64,000 nt of DNA from Pantoea sp. Ap-967 (GCF_011752565.1 NZ_VWXK01000003.1:62001-126000); one strand, 5' to 3'. Counted from the first letter of the stretch, positions 47,805-58,315 are shown. Numbers and translations: made by a program. The notes: generated by a model from the letters alone, not told the origin.

Positions 47805-50800
47805 TCAAAAGGTCGCAGTCAAACCGATTTTCAACGTTCGCCCCGGCGCCGGCATGGCCGAGCGGGTTAACGGGTCCAGGTAATACAAATTGGACAAGTT
47901 GGTACCGACCAACTCGACATTGACCGCATCGGTCAATTTGTAATTCACATAAGCGTCGTAGGTAATGATGTCATCCCAGGACAGCGGTGAATTCAAGTAA
48001 TAGGAAACCATGGGGTTGTCGGCATACTTGCTGTAGAACTTGCTGTCATGGCCTTTGTAGTAGATGACCCGCCCGCCCACCTCCAGGCGCCGGTCCAGAA
48101 AACGCATCCCCAGCCCAAGGTTTGCCGACCACTCGGGCATTGCCATGCCCGCCAGGTAGCCACCGACGAAACCATCGTCGACGCAATTGGGAATACCCCC
48201 GGTCGGGTCCAGCCGTATCGCCGAGTTTTCATCGCAGACTTTGTTCTTCAGCACATGGGCAACACTCAGGTCGGTAAAGAACCGGCCATTGTCATAACGC
48301 CCCTGAAGTTCCAGCCCGGCCGTCGTCTGCTTGTCGATATTGGAAAACAACAACTGCGGGTTACGCTCGATCACATCGGTGGTGGTGTTGTGGTAGTAGG
48401 TAAACTTTACATCGGCCTGTTCGCTGCCTAGCCACCCGCTCAAGTTATGCACATACGCCGCCTCGTAGTTATGTGCATGCTCCGGCTTCAACGGCCAGGG
48501 CGACAACGATGCGGAAAAGCCTACCGTGCTCTCGAACATGCTCGGGTAACGGATCGCTTCGCTGTAACGCAGGTAGAAGCGGCCATTTTCCGAGGTGTAG
48601 AAGGTTGCCGAGAGGTTCGGCACCCAGCCCTGGTCCCTGCGGTGCCTGGCCGAGCCATCGACGACCTGGTTGGCCAGGTTGCCCTCCAGGTCGCGGGCAT
48701 CGGCGCCGGAGGAGTAGCCTGAGGCGGCGCACGAGATCATCTCTTCACCGGCCACCGCCCCGGTGATGCATGGGCTGTCGGCCCGTCGATAACGACCGCT
48801 GCCATCATGCGCCCAGTGCTGGCTGTGCTCGGTGTCCAGTACCCGCGGCGTTTCACTTTCGATCAGGTCGATGACCGGCTGGCGCTCTTCCATCGGCGTT
48901 TCGAACAAGTCCCAGATTTCGTTGAAGAACTGCAACTTCTCATCGACGACGGCCTGCCACTGCTCCTGCGAGAGTTGCTTGCGTGTCACGTAGACCACGC
49001 CCTGCCCCGACTGGACATTCATGCTGGTCTGGCCGGTGTCTCGCTGCTGCTGGTGAAGAAAGTCATCGAACGACCAGTACGAGGAATAGCGCCCGCCGGC
49101 GGTGAACCGGGCGAAGCTGACCGGTTGCCAGTCGAAGTTGAAATTGTACTCCTGCTCCTCCCGGCGCCCCGCCCGCGGGTAGATGCGCGTAACCGAAATG
49201 CTGGTGGGGTCGTAGATGCTGTCGCCAGAGCTGAGCTTTTCATGCTGGTAACTGCCGCCCAAGGTCAGGCTCAGGCTGTCGAGCAACCGGAGCTTGTTGC
49301 TCAGGGTCAGGCCGGCACGGTCGTGCTTGGCGTTGGCGACCGCGGTATTGCGAAACGCCGGGTCCTGGGCGGTGGTTTCGTTGGGTACGCCGCCGGAACT
49401 GTAGGTGTCGCTGACGGTGCGGGTCATCCACAGGTTCGAGTAGAAATCCAGCCAAGGATTGCCTTCAGGCTTGAGCGTGTACTCAAGGTTATAGGCCTTG
49501 CTGTCGACATGGCTCAATGGCCATTGCGGCACGCCATAGGTGGCGGCATCGTATTGGCTTCCCGGCGTGAAGAAGGAAATGCGTGTCGGCAGGATTTCGC
49601 CATACAGGGAGTCAGTGGCCCGATAGCCGAACTCCAGGCGCTGGCCTTCGTCGATTTTCCAGGTGGCCTTGGCCAGCCACGACTCCATCTTGCTGGAGGT
49701 GTTGGGCACCTCGTCTCCGGGCTTGTAGATGCGTGCAAGGTTGGGCACATAGTCCCACTTGCCCTCGACCATCTCGCCACTGGCGTAGTAGCCACTCTTG
49801 TTCTTGCCGGCGTAGTGGTTGCCCTTCTCGCGGTAGGCATAGGCCGCCATCAGGTCGAACTGCTCCTGTTGCGTGCCAAGCGCCAGCCGGTAGGCCTGAT
49901 CGTCGCTCGACAGCAAGCCGTTGCTGCTACTGGTGCGTGGGTGCTTGTACAGCGACGGGTCGTAATAGGAGTTGATCGGGTAGTACTGGTAGTCGGCACC
50001 TGGCATTTGCCCCGTCAGCAGGGTAGGCAGGCGCGGCGACACCGAGTTGTTGCTGCCTTCGATCTTGAACTCGCCACCGTAGGCCTCACCTTCCTTGAGG
50101 ATGTCGTCGACACTCAGGGTGTTGGCCACGACGGCGCCGCCAACCCCGCTGTAGACGTTGCGTTCCAGGTTCGGCCCCTTGATAACCTTGATCGAGCCGA
50201 TCAGGTTGGGGTCGATGTAGTTGCGGTTATTGGCGCCCATGTAGCCGCGGTAAGCCGTCAACGCCTGCTCGGTGCCATCGATGGTCAGCGGCACCCGGCC
50301 CGGGCCCTGGATGCCGCGCACGTTCGGGTCCAGCGCGCCGCTGTTGCGCGCATCGCCGCTGTAGACATTGAGCATGCCCTTGAACACGTCGGCCGGGGCG
50401 GCGCCCTTGTAACGCTCGATCTGCTCCTTGCCGGCGTAGACGGTGGAAATATCCTGGTCGTAGATGTCGCTGTAGCCCTTCTCGTCCCGCGAGCGACCAT
50501 CGCGCAGGCCGTAGACGTAGGTCGGGTGCAGGTCGTCAGCGCTGGCATCGGCGGGCCGCAGGTGAATCACCGGTTGCCCGGTGGGCCCGCTCAGGCTGAA
50601 GCTGACCGGCAAGCCGGCCAGCAACTGCTCAAGCGCGCCTGGCAACGACAAGCGGCCTTGCACCGGGTTGGCGTACAGGCCTGCGAAAGCGTTGCCGGTG
50701 AGGTAGAACTCGGCACCGGCCTGGCGGGCCAACTGCAACATGGCGTCTTCAAGCGGCCCGGCCTGTACATCGAACACGTGGTACTGGCCAGCTTGGCTGA

Positions 50801-50939
50801 TCGCTGCTGCCGTCGCATCGTTGGCGGCGGGCGCCGCGAGCACCGGCGCGGTACCGCAGCAGGTCAACAGGGCCAGCTGAATTCCCAGGCTCAGCTTGCC
50901 CTTCTGTGGGGCAAAGCGCCCCGAAGCTCCCTTTGACAT
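47805..50939 (-). CDS. TonB-dependent receptor with STN signalling domain
   Basis: About 1044 residues from the ATG at 50939 (a TTG three codons earlier is in frame). Signal peptide about 1-36; STN (secretin/TonB short N-terminal) domain about 54-128, which contacts the FecR-type anti-sigma factor; plug about 155-290 (P-N-V-R-G-I-Q-G near 205); then a large 22-strand barrel ending L-K-I-G-L-T-A-T-F. A TonB box cannot be fixed with certainty. The large size and company of a Slam/hemophilin-type passenger suggest heme or hemoprotein uptake, but the classic FRAP/NPNL heme motif is not clear: the region reads A-I-R-Y-P-S-M-F-E followed by L-K-P-E-H-A. Its substrate is therefore inferred, not shown. 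Confidence 0.88.
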   Translation of the reverse strand: MSKGASGRFAPQKGKLSLGIQLALLTCCGTAPVLAAPAANDATAAAISQAGQYHVFDVQAGPLEDAMLQLARQAGAEFYLTGNAFAGLYANPVQGRLSLPGALEQLLAGLPVSFSLSGPTGQPVIHLRPADASADDLHPTYVYGLRDGRSRDEKGYSDIYDQDISTVYAGKEQIERYKGAAPADVFKGMLNVYSGDARNSGALDPNVRGIQGPGRVPLTIDGTEQALTAYRGYMGANNRNYIDPNLIGSIKVIKGPNLERNVYSGVGGAVVANTLSVDDILKEGEAYGGEFKIEGSNNSVSPRLPTLLTGQMPGADYQYYPINSYYDPSLYKHPRTSSSNGLLSSDDQAYRLALGTQQEQFDLMAAYAYREKGNHYAGKNKSGYYASGEMVEGKWDYVPNLARIYKPGDEVPNTSSKMESWLAKATWKIDEGQRLEFGYRATDSLYGEILPTRISFFTPGSQYDAATYGVPQWPLSHVDSKAYNLEYTLKPEGNPWLDFYSNLWMTRTVSDTYSSGGVPNETTAQDPAFRNTAVANAKHDRAGLTLSNKLRLLDSLSLTLGGSYQHEKLSSGDSIYDPTSISVTRIYPRAGRREEQEYNFNFDWQPVSFARFTAGGRYSSYWSFDDFLHQQQRDTGQTSMNVQSGQGVVYVTRKQLSQEQWQAVVDEKLQFFNEIWDLFETPMEERQPVIDLIESETPRVLDTEHSQHWAHDGSGRYRRADSPCITGAVAGEEMISCAASGYSSGADARDLEGNLANQVVDGSARHRRDQGWVPNLSATFYTSENGRFYLRYSEAIRYPSMFESTVGFSASLSPWPLKPEHAHNYEAAYVHNLSGWLGSEQADVKFTYYHNTTTDVIERNPQLLFSNIDKQTTAGLELQGRYDNGRFFTDLSVAHVLKNKVCDENSAIRLDPTGGIPNCVDDGFVGGYLAGMAMPEWSANLGLGMRFLDRRLEVGGRVIYYKGHDSKFYSKYADNPMVSYYLNSPLSWDDIITYDAYVNYKLTDAVNVELVGTNLSNLYYLDPLTRSAMPAPGRTLKIGLTATF

Positions 50940-50964
50940 CGTTCCCAAGCACCCTAGCTAAAAA

Positions 50965-50981
50965 CAAATAAGAGTTATTTG
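50965..50981 (-). promoter_or_regulatory. AT-rich palindrome before the receptor gene
   Basis: CAAATAA-GAG-TTATTTG, perfect 7-bp arms, ending 25 nt before the receptor ATG inside a 109-nt, locally AT-rich gap. It may be a Fur-type operator or overlap the ECF sigma target promoter. The sequence alone does not decide. Confidence 0.45.
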
Positions 50982-51048
50982 CATCTAGTAACGGCGCAGG
51001 GCATCAAACGCAGTAGAGCGATTTGGTCTATTAAATATTATTTATAGA

Positions 51049-52047
51049 TCAATAGATAATTAGAAAACCGGGCACGTCCAGCACGCGGGCGTGCGCTTGC
51101 CCAGCCAGCTGCCGGAGTGCGTCATCGACATGATCCAGGCGCGCCACAGCGCTTACCGGCAGCCGTCGCAGCGCATCGCCACGCACCACGGTCAGGCCGG
51201 GACGATAACGGCCCAACTGCTCGGCGGCCTCAGCCAGGGACTGGCGCCTCAGCACGATCTTGCCCTGTTGCCAGCTGGCCAGTTCCTCGGGCGATTGCGC
51301 CAAGGGCTTGAGCCCCTCATGGGGCCCGAACCGCAAGCTGTCGCCTTGTTGGAGCACCGCGGATGCCGAGGCATCGTCCAGGCTGTGGGAAACCAGGTTG
51401 ATCTCGACGCTGTGCTGCAGCACTGCAACCCACCCGGAGCGTTCGTCCTTGTCGACCCCAACCAGGTAACGAGTACCGCGCGCGGTGATCGTCGCCCCGG
51501 GCGTGGCCACCGTGAACAGCCTAGGCTCCCCCTCCCCCACGGGCGAAGGCGTGAAGACCGCCTCACCACGCTGCAGGCGCACGGTACGGCGCTGACCGTC
51601 ATAGTTGACGCTCAGCAGGGTGCGGCTGCCCATTTCGACCTGGCTGCCATCGTCCAGGGTGACATGGCGCACTTCGCCGTAGCCGGTCTGGTAATCGGCG
51701 CCCAGGCCCTGAACCCAGAACGGCGGCGCCAGCCACAGCCAGCAGGCCACGGCCACCGCCGACAGTGCACCTGTGCATGCCCACGGCCGCCGCCAGCCTG
51801 CCTGCAGCCATGCCAACGGCCCCCGCGCACGGGGCGGGCGCGGTGGGCGCACATAGCCCTGGCGCAGCACCGCGCTGGCCCGCCAGGCGTGATCGATGCG
51901 CCGGGCGGCAGCCGCGTGCCGCGGGTCGGCGGCCAGCCAACGCCCATAGGCCGCTTGCTCGGCGGGACCGAGGCGGCCTTGACGGTGCTTCATGACCCAA
52001 TCGGCGGCTTTGCGTTCGATCGGGTCAACAGGTTCTGAGGGGTTCAC
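51049..52047 (-). CDS. FecR-type anti-sigma/sigma regulator
   Basis: 332 residues from a GTG start. The cytoplasmic N-terminus (about 1-85) holds the sigma-binding W-V-M-K-H-R-Q-G-R-L and Y-G-R-W-L-A-A-D-P-R-H motifs of FecR/FpvR proteins. One membrane span (about 92-112) follows, then the periplasmic FecR domain (V-T-L-D-D-G-S-Q-V-E-M near 135, T-P-G-A-T-I-T-A-R-G-T near 190) and a C-terminal STN-like segment (about 265-330) that would meet the receptor's STN domain. It is encoded 66 nt after the sigma gene and before the receptor, the standard order. Confidence 0.92.
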   Translation of the reverse strand: MNPSEPVDPIERKAADWVMKHRQGRLGPAEQAAYGRWLAADPRHAAAARRIDHAWRASAVLRQGYVRPPRPPRARGPLAWLQAGWRRPWACTGALSAVAVACWLWLAPPFWVQGLGADYQTGYGEVRHVTLDDGSQVEMGSRTLLSVNYDGQRRTVRLQRGEAVFTPSPVGEGEPRLFTVATPGATITARGTRYLVGVDKDERSGWVAVLQHSVEINLVSHSLDDASASAVLQQGDSLRFGPHEGLKPLAQSPEELASWQQGKIVLRRQSLAEAAEQLGRYRPGLTVVRGDALRRLPVSAVARLDHVDDALRQLAGQAHARVLDVPGFLIIY

Positions 52048-52113
52048 GGTGTGGTGTTTGCTGCCTGTTGGTGTTTTTCTGGTAACCCGGCCAGGTCAGC
52101 GCCAGCGCCTGTT

Positions 52114-52605
52114 CTAGTGATCAGGCTCAAGCCCTCGGCCGATTCTGGCCAGTGCACTGGCCAGGTGTTTTTGTACAGAGCTGGTGGATATCCGTAAATA
52201 CTCGGCGGCCTCCTTGTGCGTCATCCCTTCGACCCGGCACAACAAGAACACGTTGCGGGTGCGTTCGGGCAGCAATTCCAGGATGGCGTGCAGGCGCTCC
52301 AGCTCCAGGGCTCCCAGGGCCTGATCCTCTGGCGAACTGGCTTCATCGATCAGGCCCTCGAAGATATCGGCCGCCTCGGCCTCGTAGCGCTTGCTGCCGT
52401 AACGCCGATGATGGTCGATCATCAGGTTGTGGGCAACGCGGAACAGGTAGGCCGGGGTGGCGAGCAAGCGCTCTACGCCGTCCATCTGCGCCAGCCGCAG
52501 GAAGGTTTCCTGGACGATATCCGCTGCCAGGCTTGGCGTGCAGTTCTTGCGCAGCAAATAGCGGTGCAAGGCGCGGGCATGTTCGTTGAAGAGTTGTTCC
52601 AGCAC
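52114..52605 (-). CDS. ECF sigma factor, FecI type
   Basis: 163 residues. Region 2 (about 5-70: V-Q-E-T-F-L-R-L-A, Y-L-F-R-V-A-H-N-L-M-I-D-H-H-R-R) and region 4 (about 105-155: L-L-P-E-R-T-R-N-V-F-L-L-C-R-V-E-G-M-T-H-K-E-A-A, S-T-S-S-V-Q-K-H-L) are both complete. The R-x-E-G-M-T-x-K-E-I/A-A pattern is characteristic of iron-starvation FecI-like factors. The start is a GTG with AGGAAA eight bases upstream. A Fur-box-like element lies about 43 nt before it. It should direct transcription of the receptor gene. Confidence 0.93.
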   Translation of the reverse strand: MLEQLFNEHARALHRYLLRKNCTPSLAADIVQETFLRLAQMDGVERLLATPAYLFRVAHNLMIDHHRRYGSKRYEAEAADIFEGLIDEASSPEDQALGALELERLHAILELLPERTRNVFLLCRVEGMTHKEAAEYLRISTSSVQKHLASALARIGRGLEPDH

Positions 52606-52647
52606 GTCAGCACTTTCCTATGCTCAGGCAAACTGGGGAGGCTGATT

Positions 52648-52669
52648 ATAATGAGAATACTTCTCGTTA
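52648..52669 (-). promoter_or_regulatory. Probable Fur box before the ECF sigma gene
   Basis: ATAATGAGAATACTTCTCGTTA: an imperfect dyad (AATGAGAA/TTCTCGTT) close to the Fur consensus, 43 nt upstream of the sigma-factor start. It implies repression by Fe-Fur when iron is sufficient. Confidence 0.8.
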
Positions 52670-52742
52670 AACCAGATGTTTTGCGCGCATGACGGGGTGC
52701 TGTTACAAAACAAAATGCAAGGGTGGCCGCGCCGCAATCCCC

Positions 52743-52861
52743 TGTAGGAGCGAGCGCAGCTCGCGATGGGGCGCGCAGCGGCCCCAGGGTTTCAGCCTCG
52801 CGGCTCAAAGTGCTGGGGCTGCTTTGCAGCCCATCGCGAGCTGCGCTCGCTCCTACCGGGT
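52743..52861. repeat. REP inverted pair
   Basis: Outer arms TGTAGGAGCGAGCGCAGCTC.../...GAGCTGCGCTCGCTCCTACC with an inner spacer carrying GGGGCGCGCAGCGGCCCC and GGGGCTGCTTTGCAGCCC hairpins. It lies between the Fur-controlled sigma gene and the asd terminator; the rest of the ~390-nt gap shows no further gene. Confidence 0.85.
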
Positions 52862-52946
52862 CATGTGGGAGCAGCCTTGTCGAGGCGTCGAACCGCCGCG
52901 AAGCAGGCGACGCGGTGGATGGCAGGGTTGCAGTGTGCCAAGGCAT

Positions 52947-52980
52947 AAAAAAACCCGCGTTGTCGCCAACGCGGGTTTTT
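52947..52980 (-). terminator. Intrinsic terminator after asd
   Basis: A run, ACCCGCGTTG, TCGC-type loop, CAACGCGGGT, T run: a strong stem with A/T tracts on both sides, 17 nt past the asd stop on the minus strand. Confidence 0.92.
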
Positions 52981-52997
52981 CGGCCAAGCCAGGGCGA

Positions 52998-54110
52998 TCA
53001 ACGCTCCAGCAGAATCCGCAGCATGCGGCGCAGCGGTTCGGCGGCGCCCCACAGCAGCTGGTCACCCACGGTGAAGGCGCCCAGGTACTGCGAGCCCATG
53101 TTCAGCTTGCGCAGGCGGCCAACCGGGATGTTCAGCGTGCCGGTCACCTTGGTAGGCGTCAGTTCCTGCATGCTGATTTCGCGCTGGTTCGGCACCAGCT
53201 TCACCCACGGGTTGTGCTGGCTGATCATGCCTTCGATGTCGGCCAGCGGCACGTCCTTGTTCAGCTTGATGGTCAGCGCCTGGCTGTGGCAGCGCATGGC
53301 ACCGATGCGCACGCAGATACCGTCGACCGGGATCGGGCTCTTGAAGCGGCCGAGGATCTTGTTGGTTTCGGCCTGGGCCTTCCATTCCTCACGGCTTTGG
53401 CCGTTCGGCAGTTCCTTGTCGATCCATGGGATCAGGCTGCCGGCCAGCGGCACGCCGAAGTTCTCGGTCGGGAAGCCTTCGCCGCGCATGGTTTCAGCCA
53501 CTTTGCGGTCGATGTCGAGGATGGCGCTGGCCGGGTTGGCCAGGTCGTCGGCAACGGCGGCGTGGGTAGCGCCCATTTGCTTGATCAGCTCGCGCATGTT
53601 CTGCGCGCCGGCACCGGAGGCCGCCTGGTAGGTCATGGCGCTCATCCACTCCACCAGGCCGGCTTCGAACAGGCCGCCCAGGCCCATCAGCATCAGGCTG
53701 ACGGTGCAGTTGCCGCCGATATAGTTCTTGGTACCGGCGTCGAGCTGCTGGTCGATGACCTTGCGGTTGACCGGGTCAAGCACGATCACCGCGTCATCCT
53801 GCATGCGCAGGGACGATGCGGCGTCGATCCAGTAGCCCTGCCAGCCGGCTTCACGCAGCTTGGGGAACACCTCGTTGGTGTAGTCGCCGCCCTGGCAGGT
53901 CAGGATCACGTCGAGGGTCTTGAGTTCTTCAATCGAATAAGCGTCCTTCAGCGGAGCAATATCCTTGCCCACGTTCGGACCCTGGCCACCGACATTGGAG
54001 GTGGTGAAGAACACCGGCTCGATAAGGTCGAAGTCCTGCTCCTCCAGCATCCGCTGCATGAGCACGGAACCGACCATGCCGCGCCAACCGATCAGACCTA
54101 CACGTTTCAT
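52998..54110 (-). CDS. asd: Aspartate-semialdehyde dehydrogenase
   Basis: 370 residues. It makes aspartate semialdehyde for lysine, diaminopimelate, threonine and methionine synthesis. N-terminal NADP fold G-W-R-G-M-V-G-S-V near 8-16; nucleophile C135 in G-G-N-C-T-V; H-x-H-x near the end of the dimer domain (M-R-C-H-S-Q-A). Length and the S-S-L-R-M-Q-D-D-A segment match the gamma-proteobacterial group. It lies 63 nt after leuB and has its own terminator. Confidence 0.97.
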   Translation of the reverse strand: MKRVGLIGWRGMVGSVLMQRMLEEQDFDLIEPVFFTTSNVGGQGPNVGKDIAPLKDAYSIEELKTLDVILTCQGGDYTNEVFPKLREAGWQGYWIDAASSLRMQDDAVIVLDPVNRKVIDQQLDAGTKNYIGGNCTVSLMLMGLGGLFEAGLVEWMSAMTYQAASGAGAQNMRELIKQMGATHAAVADDLANPASAILDIDRKVAETMRGEGFPTENFGVPLAGSLIPWIDKELPNGQSREEWKAQAETNKILGRFKSPIPVDGICVRIGAMRCHSQALTIKLNKDVPLADIEGMISQHNPWVKLVPNQREISMQELTPTKVTGTLNIPVGRLRKLNMGSQYLGAFTVGDQLLWGAAEPLRRMLRILLER

Positions 54111-54173
54111 CGCAACTACACCTTTGCTAAAAGTGGGCCGCCACCGTGAATTTTCGGTGGCGGGCCAGAGAGA

Positions 54174-55256
<1,083 letters not shown>

Positions 55257-55310
55257 GCTTTCCTCTATCCATTCACGCGGCGCGGCCGGACGGGCCCCGC
55301 CGTAAAGTGC

Positions 55311-56075
55311 TTAACGCTCGGCCCACAGCACCAGCACATCGGTGCTGAACGAGCCATCGGCTTCGATCTGGTAATACTGCCGTACTTCTTCGCCCATGGC
55401 TTGTTGCAATTGGCGAATGGCCACGCGCAGCGGCTCGGGGGTGCGCATGCGCTCGACCCAGCTGGCGAACTCCAGGCGCAATTTCTGGCGCGCCTGGCTG
55501 CGTACCTGCAGGCCGGCCTCGCTGGCCTGGCGCTGCCACTCGGCGCCGGAGTAGTCGCGCACATGGCTGGTGTCGCGCAGCACCTCCACCGCCTGCAGGT
55601 AGGTGTCGAGCAGTGGGCTGCCGGGCGACATCACGTCGATGAACGCCGCCACGCCACCAGGCTTGAGCACCCTGCGCACCTCGCGCAGGGCCAGGCCCAG
55701 GTCGCTCCAGTGGTGCGCCGAGTAACGGCTGAATACGTAGTCGAACGAGGCATCGGCAAACGGTAGGCGTTCGGCGGCGCCGCGCTCGGTGGTGATGTTG
55801 GCCAGGCCGCGCTCGGCGGCGGCACGGGCGACCACGTCGAGCATCGATTGCGAGAGGTCGTAGGCGACCACCTCGGCAACCAGCGGGGCGACGTGGAAAC
55901 TGACATGGCCAGCACCGCAGCCCAGGTCCAGCACGCGGGCGCTGCCCTGCCCTGCAAGTTCGGCCTGCAGCAAGGCGAATTCGCGGCCTTGGGCGTGCAC
56001 GGCGCTGCTGAGGTAGGCGTTGGCCTGTTCGCCGAACTGGCGTTGGACCACGTCGGTGTGTTGGGTGCTGGTCAT
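55311..56075 (-). CDS. Class I SAM-dependent methyltransferase
   Basis: 254 residues. The SAM-binding motif V-L-D-L-G-C-G-A-G-H is near residue 46, with an acidic V-A-Y-D-L-S end of the next strand and F-D-Y-V-F-S-R-Y-S-A-H-H-W near 110; it resembles UbiE/Bioc-like methyltransferases. Start M-T-S-T-Q-H-T-D-V-V. The substrate is unknown. It interrupts leuC-leuD and leuB in the same direction, an arrangement I recall in other pseudomonads, with no evident link to leucine synthesis. Confidence 0.9.
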   Translation of the reverse strand: MTSTQHTDVVQRQFGEQANAYLSSAVHAQGREFALLQAELAGQGSARVLDLGCGAGHVSFHVAPLVAEVVAYDLSQSMLDVVARAAAERGLANITTERGAAERLPFADASFDYVFSRYSAHHWSDLGLALREVRRVLKPGGVAAFIDVMSPGSPLLDTYLQAVEVLRDTSHVRDYSGAEWQRQASEAGLQVRSQARQKLRLEFASWVERMRTPEPLRVAIRQLQQAMGEEVRQYYQIEADGSFSTDVLVLWAER

Positions 56076-56106
56076 GGGTGAGTCCTTTTCCTATCGCCTG
56101 TGCGGG

Positions 56107-56137
56107 CCCCTTCGCGGGGCAAGCCCGCTCCTACAGA
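56107..56137. repeat. Single REP unit
   Basis: One half-element (CCTTCGCGGGGCAAGCCCGC, CTCCTAC) without an inverted partner, in the 91-nt gap between leuD and the methyltransferase. Confidence 0.75.
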
Positions 56138-56166
56138 GGTAAAGAGGCCGATGCGGCTAACGAGCT

Positions 56167-56811
56167 TCAGGCATCGCGGAACAGCCAGGGCTGCCCGGCG
56201 CGGTGCTTGCCTTCGAAGGCCTTGATCGCGTCGCTGTCCTGCAGGGTCAGGCCGATGTCGTCCAGGCCGTTGAGCAGGCAGTGCTTGCGGAACGCATCGA
56301 TCTCGAAGTGCAGCACCTTGCCGTCCGGGCGAGTCACCGCCTGCGCCTGCAGGTCGATGGTCAACTGGTAGCCCGGGTTGGCTTCGACCTGCTTGAACAG
56401 CTCGTCGACTTCCTCATCGCTGAGGATGATCGGCAACAGGCCGTTCTTGAAGCTGTTATTGAAGAAGATATCGGCAAAACTTGGCGCGATCACGCTACGG
56501 AAACCGTACTCGTCCAAGGCCCAGGGGGCGTGCTCGCGGCTCGAACCGCAACCGAAGTTCTCCCGCGCCAGCAACACGCTGGCACCCTGGTAGCGCGCAT
56601 GGTTGAGCACGAACTCCTGGTTCAACGGGCGCTTGCTGTTGTCCTGGTACGGCTGGCCGACATCCAGGTAACGCCATTCATCGAACAGGTTGGGGCCGAA
56701 GCCGGTGCGCTTGATCGACTTCAGGAACTGCTTGGGGATGATCTGGTCGGTGTCGACGTTGGCACGGTCCAACGGCGCGACGAGGCCGGTGTGCTGGGTA
56801 AAGGCTTTCAT
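56167..56811 (-). CDS. leuD: 3-isopropylmalate dehydratase small subunit
   Basis: 214 residues. With LeuC it isomerises 2- to 3-isopropylmalate. The start M-K-A-F-T-Q-H-T-G overlaps the leuC stop as ATGA. The swivel-domain marks D-Q-I-I-P-K-Q-F-L near 31 and [11 protein letters not shown] near 88 are conserved. Confidence 0.97.
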   Translation of the reverse strand: MKAFTQHTGLVAPLDRANVDTDQIIPKQFLKSIKRTGFGPNLFDEWRYLDVGQPYQDNSKRPLNQEFVLNHARYQGASVLLARENFGCGSSREHAPWALDEYGFRSVIAPSFADIFFNNSFKNGLLPIILSDEEVDELFKQVEANPGYQLTIDLQAQAVTRPDGKVLHFEIDAFRKHCLLNGLDDIGLTLQDSDAIKAFEGKHRAGQPWLFRDA

Positions 56812-58241
56812 GCTGCGCTCCCTTGGATCAACTCGCGGACATCGATGAAGTGGCCGGTCACCGCGGCGGCGGCGGCCATGGCCGGGCTGACCAGGTGGGT
56901 ACGGCCACCGGCGCCCTGACGGCCTTCGAAGTTGCGGTTGGAGGTGGACGCGCAGTGCTCGCCGCTTTCCAGGCGGTCCGGGTTCATCGCCAGACACATC
57001 GAGCAGCCGGGCTCGCGCCATTCGAAGCCAGCTTCGAGGAAGATCTTGTCCAGCCCTTCACGCTCGGCCTGGGCCTTGACCAGGCCCGAACCCGGCACCA
57101 CGATCGCCTGCTTGACGGTCGCGGCCACCTTGCGGCCCTTGGCGATTTCAGCGGCCGCGCGCAAGTCTTCGATGCGCGAGTTGGTGCACGATCCAATGAA
57201 TACGCGGTCGAGCTGGATGTCGGTGATCGCCTGGTTGGCGCTCAGGCCCATGTACTTGAGGGCGCGCTCGATCGAGCCACGCTTGACCAGGTCGGCCTCG
57301 GCGGCCGGGTCTGGCACGCGCTGGTCGACGGCCAGGACCATTTCCGGCGACGTGCCCCAGCTTACCTGCGGCTTGATCTGCGCGGCGTCCAGCTCCACCA
57401 CCGTGTCGAACACGGCATCGTCGTCGGACACCAGGTCTTTCCAGGCCTCCACGGCGCGCGTCCAGTCCTCGCCCTTCGGCGCGTACGGGCGGCCTTCAAC
57501 GTAGGCGACGGTGGTGGCATCGGTGGCCACCAGGCCCACGCGGGCACCGGCCTCGATGGACATGTTGCAGATGGTCATGCGGCCTTCCATCGACAATTCG
57601 CGGATGGCGCTGCCGGCGAATTCCATGGCATGGCCGTTGCCGCCGGCGGTGCCGATCTTGCCGATCACGGCCAGGACGATGTCCTTGGCGGTAACACCGG
57701 CAGGCAGTTGGCCTTCGACACGCACGAGCATGTTCTTCATTTTCTTGGCAACCAGGCACTGGGTGGCGAGCACGTGCTCAACCTCGGAGGTGCCGATGCC
57801 GTGGGCCAGGGCACCGAAGGCGCCGTGGGTGGAGGTGTGCGAGTCGCCGCAGACCACGGTCATGCCAGGCAAGGTAGCACCCTGCTCCGGGCTGATGACG
57901 TGGACGATGCCCTGGCGCTCGTCGTTCATCTTGAATTCGACGATGCCGTATTCGTCACAGTTCTCATCGAGGGTCTGCACCTGAAGGCGCGACACCTGGT
58001 CGACGATCGCCTCGATGCCACCCTTGCGCTCTGGCGTGGTCGGCACGTTGTGGTCGGGGGTGGCGATGTTGGCATCGATGCGCCACGGCTTGCGGTTGGC
58101 CAGGCGCAGGCCTTCGAAGGCCTGGGGCGACGTCACTTCGTGAATGATATGACGGTCGATGTAGATCAAGGACGAGCCGTCATCGCGGCGCTTGACCTCA
58201 TGGGCGTCCCAGAGTTTGTCGTAGAGCGTTTTGCCAGCCAT
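56808..58241 (-). CDS. leuC: 3-isopropylmalate dehydratase large subunit
   Basis: 477 residues, an aconitase-like 4Fe-4S enzyme. Start [12 protein letters not shown] (an in-frame start five codons upstream is rejected). The cluster cysteines lie in G-S-C-T-N-S-R and [24 protein letters not shown] is near 135. Divergent from a LysR gene, across a gap with a LysR-type dyad. Confidence 0.97.
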   Translation of the reverse strand: MAGKTLYDKLWDAHEVKRRDDGSSLIYIDRHIIHEVTSPQAFEGLRLANRKPWRIDANIATPDHNVPTTPERKGGIEAIVDQVSRLQVQTLDENCDEYGIVEFKMNDERQGIVHVISPEQGATLPGMTVVCGDSHTSTHGAFGALAHGIGTSEVEHVLATQCLVAKKMKNMLVRVEGQLPAGVTAKDIVLAVIGKIGTAGGNGHAMEFAGSAIRELSMEGRMTICNMSIEAGARVGLVATDATTVAYVEGRPYAPKGEDWTRAVEAWKDLVSDDDAVFDTVVELDAAQIKPQVSWGTSPEMVLAVDQRVPDPAAEADLVKRGSIERALKYMGLSANQAITDIQLDRVFIGSCTNSRIEDLRAAAEIAKGRKVAATVKQAIVVPGSGLVKAQAEREGLDKIFLEAGFEWREPGCSMCLAMNPDRLESGEHCASTSNRNFEGRQGAGGRTHLVSPAMAAAAAVTGHFIDVRELIQGSAA

Positions 58242-58315
58242 CAGACTGTTCCTCATCAGCGTCTTTCTATGCCAAAGACCCCTTGGCTTGTACGGACGAT
58301 GCTAGGGGGTTAGAT

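Noticed and set aside
47805..50939. Naming the receptor HasR or HphR
   Set aside because: The heme motif FRAP/NPNL is not clear and no search could be run, so no gene symbol was given.
52743..52861. Repeated inverted units considered as CRISPR or attachment sites
   Set aside because: The repeats are palindromic REP elements scattered singly or in pairs between genes, with no regular spacers, cas genes or integrase.
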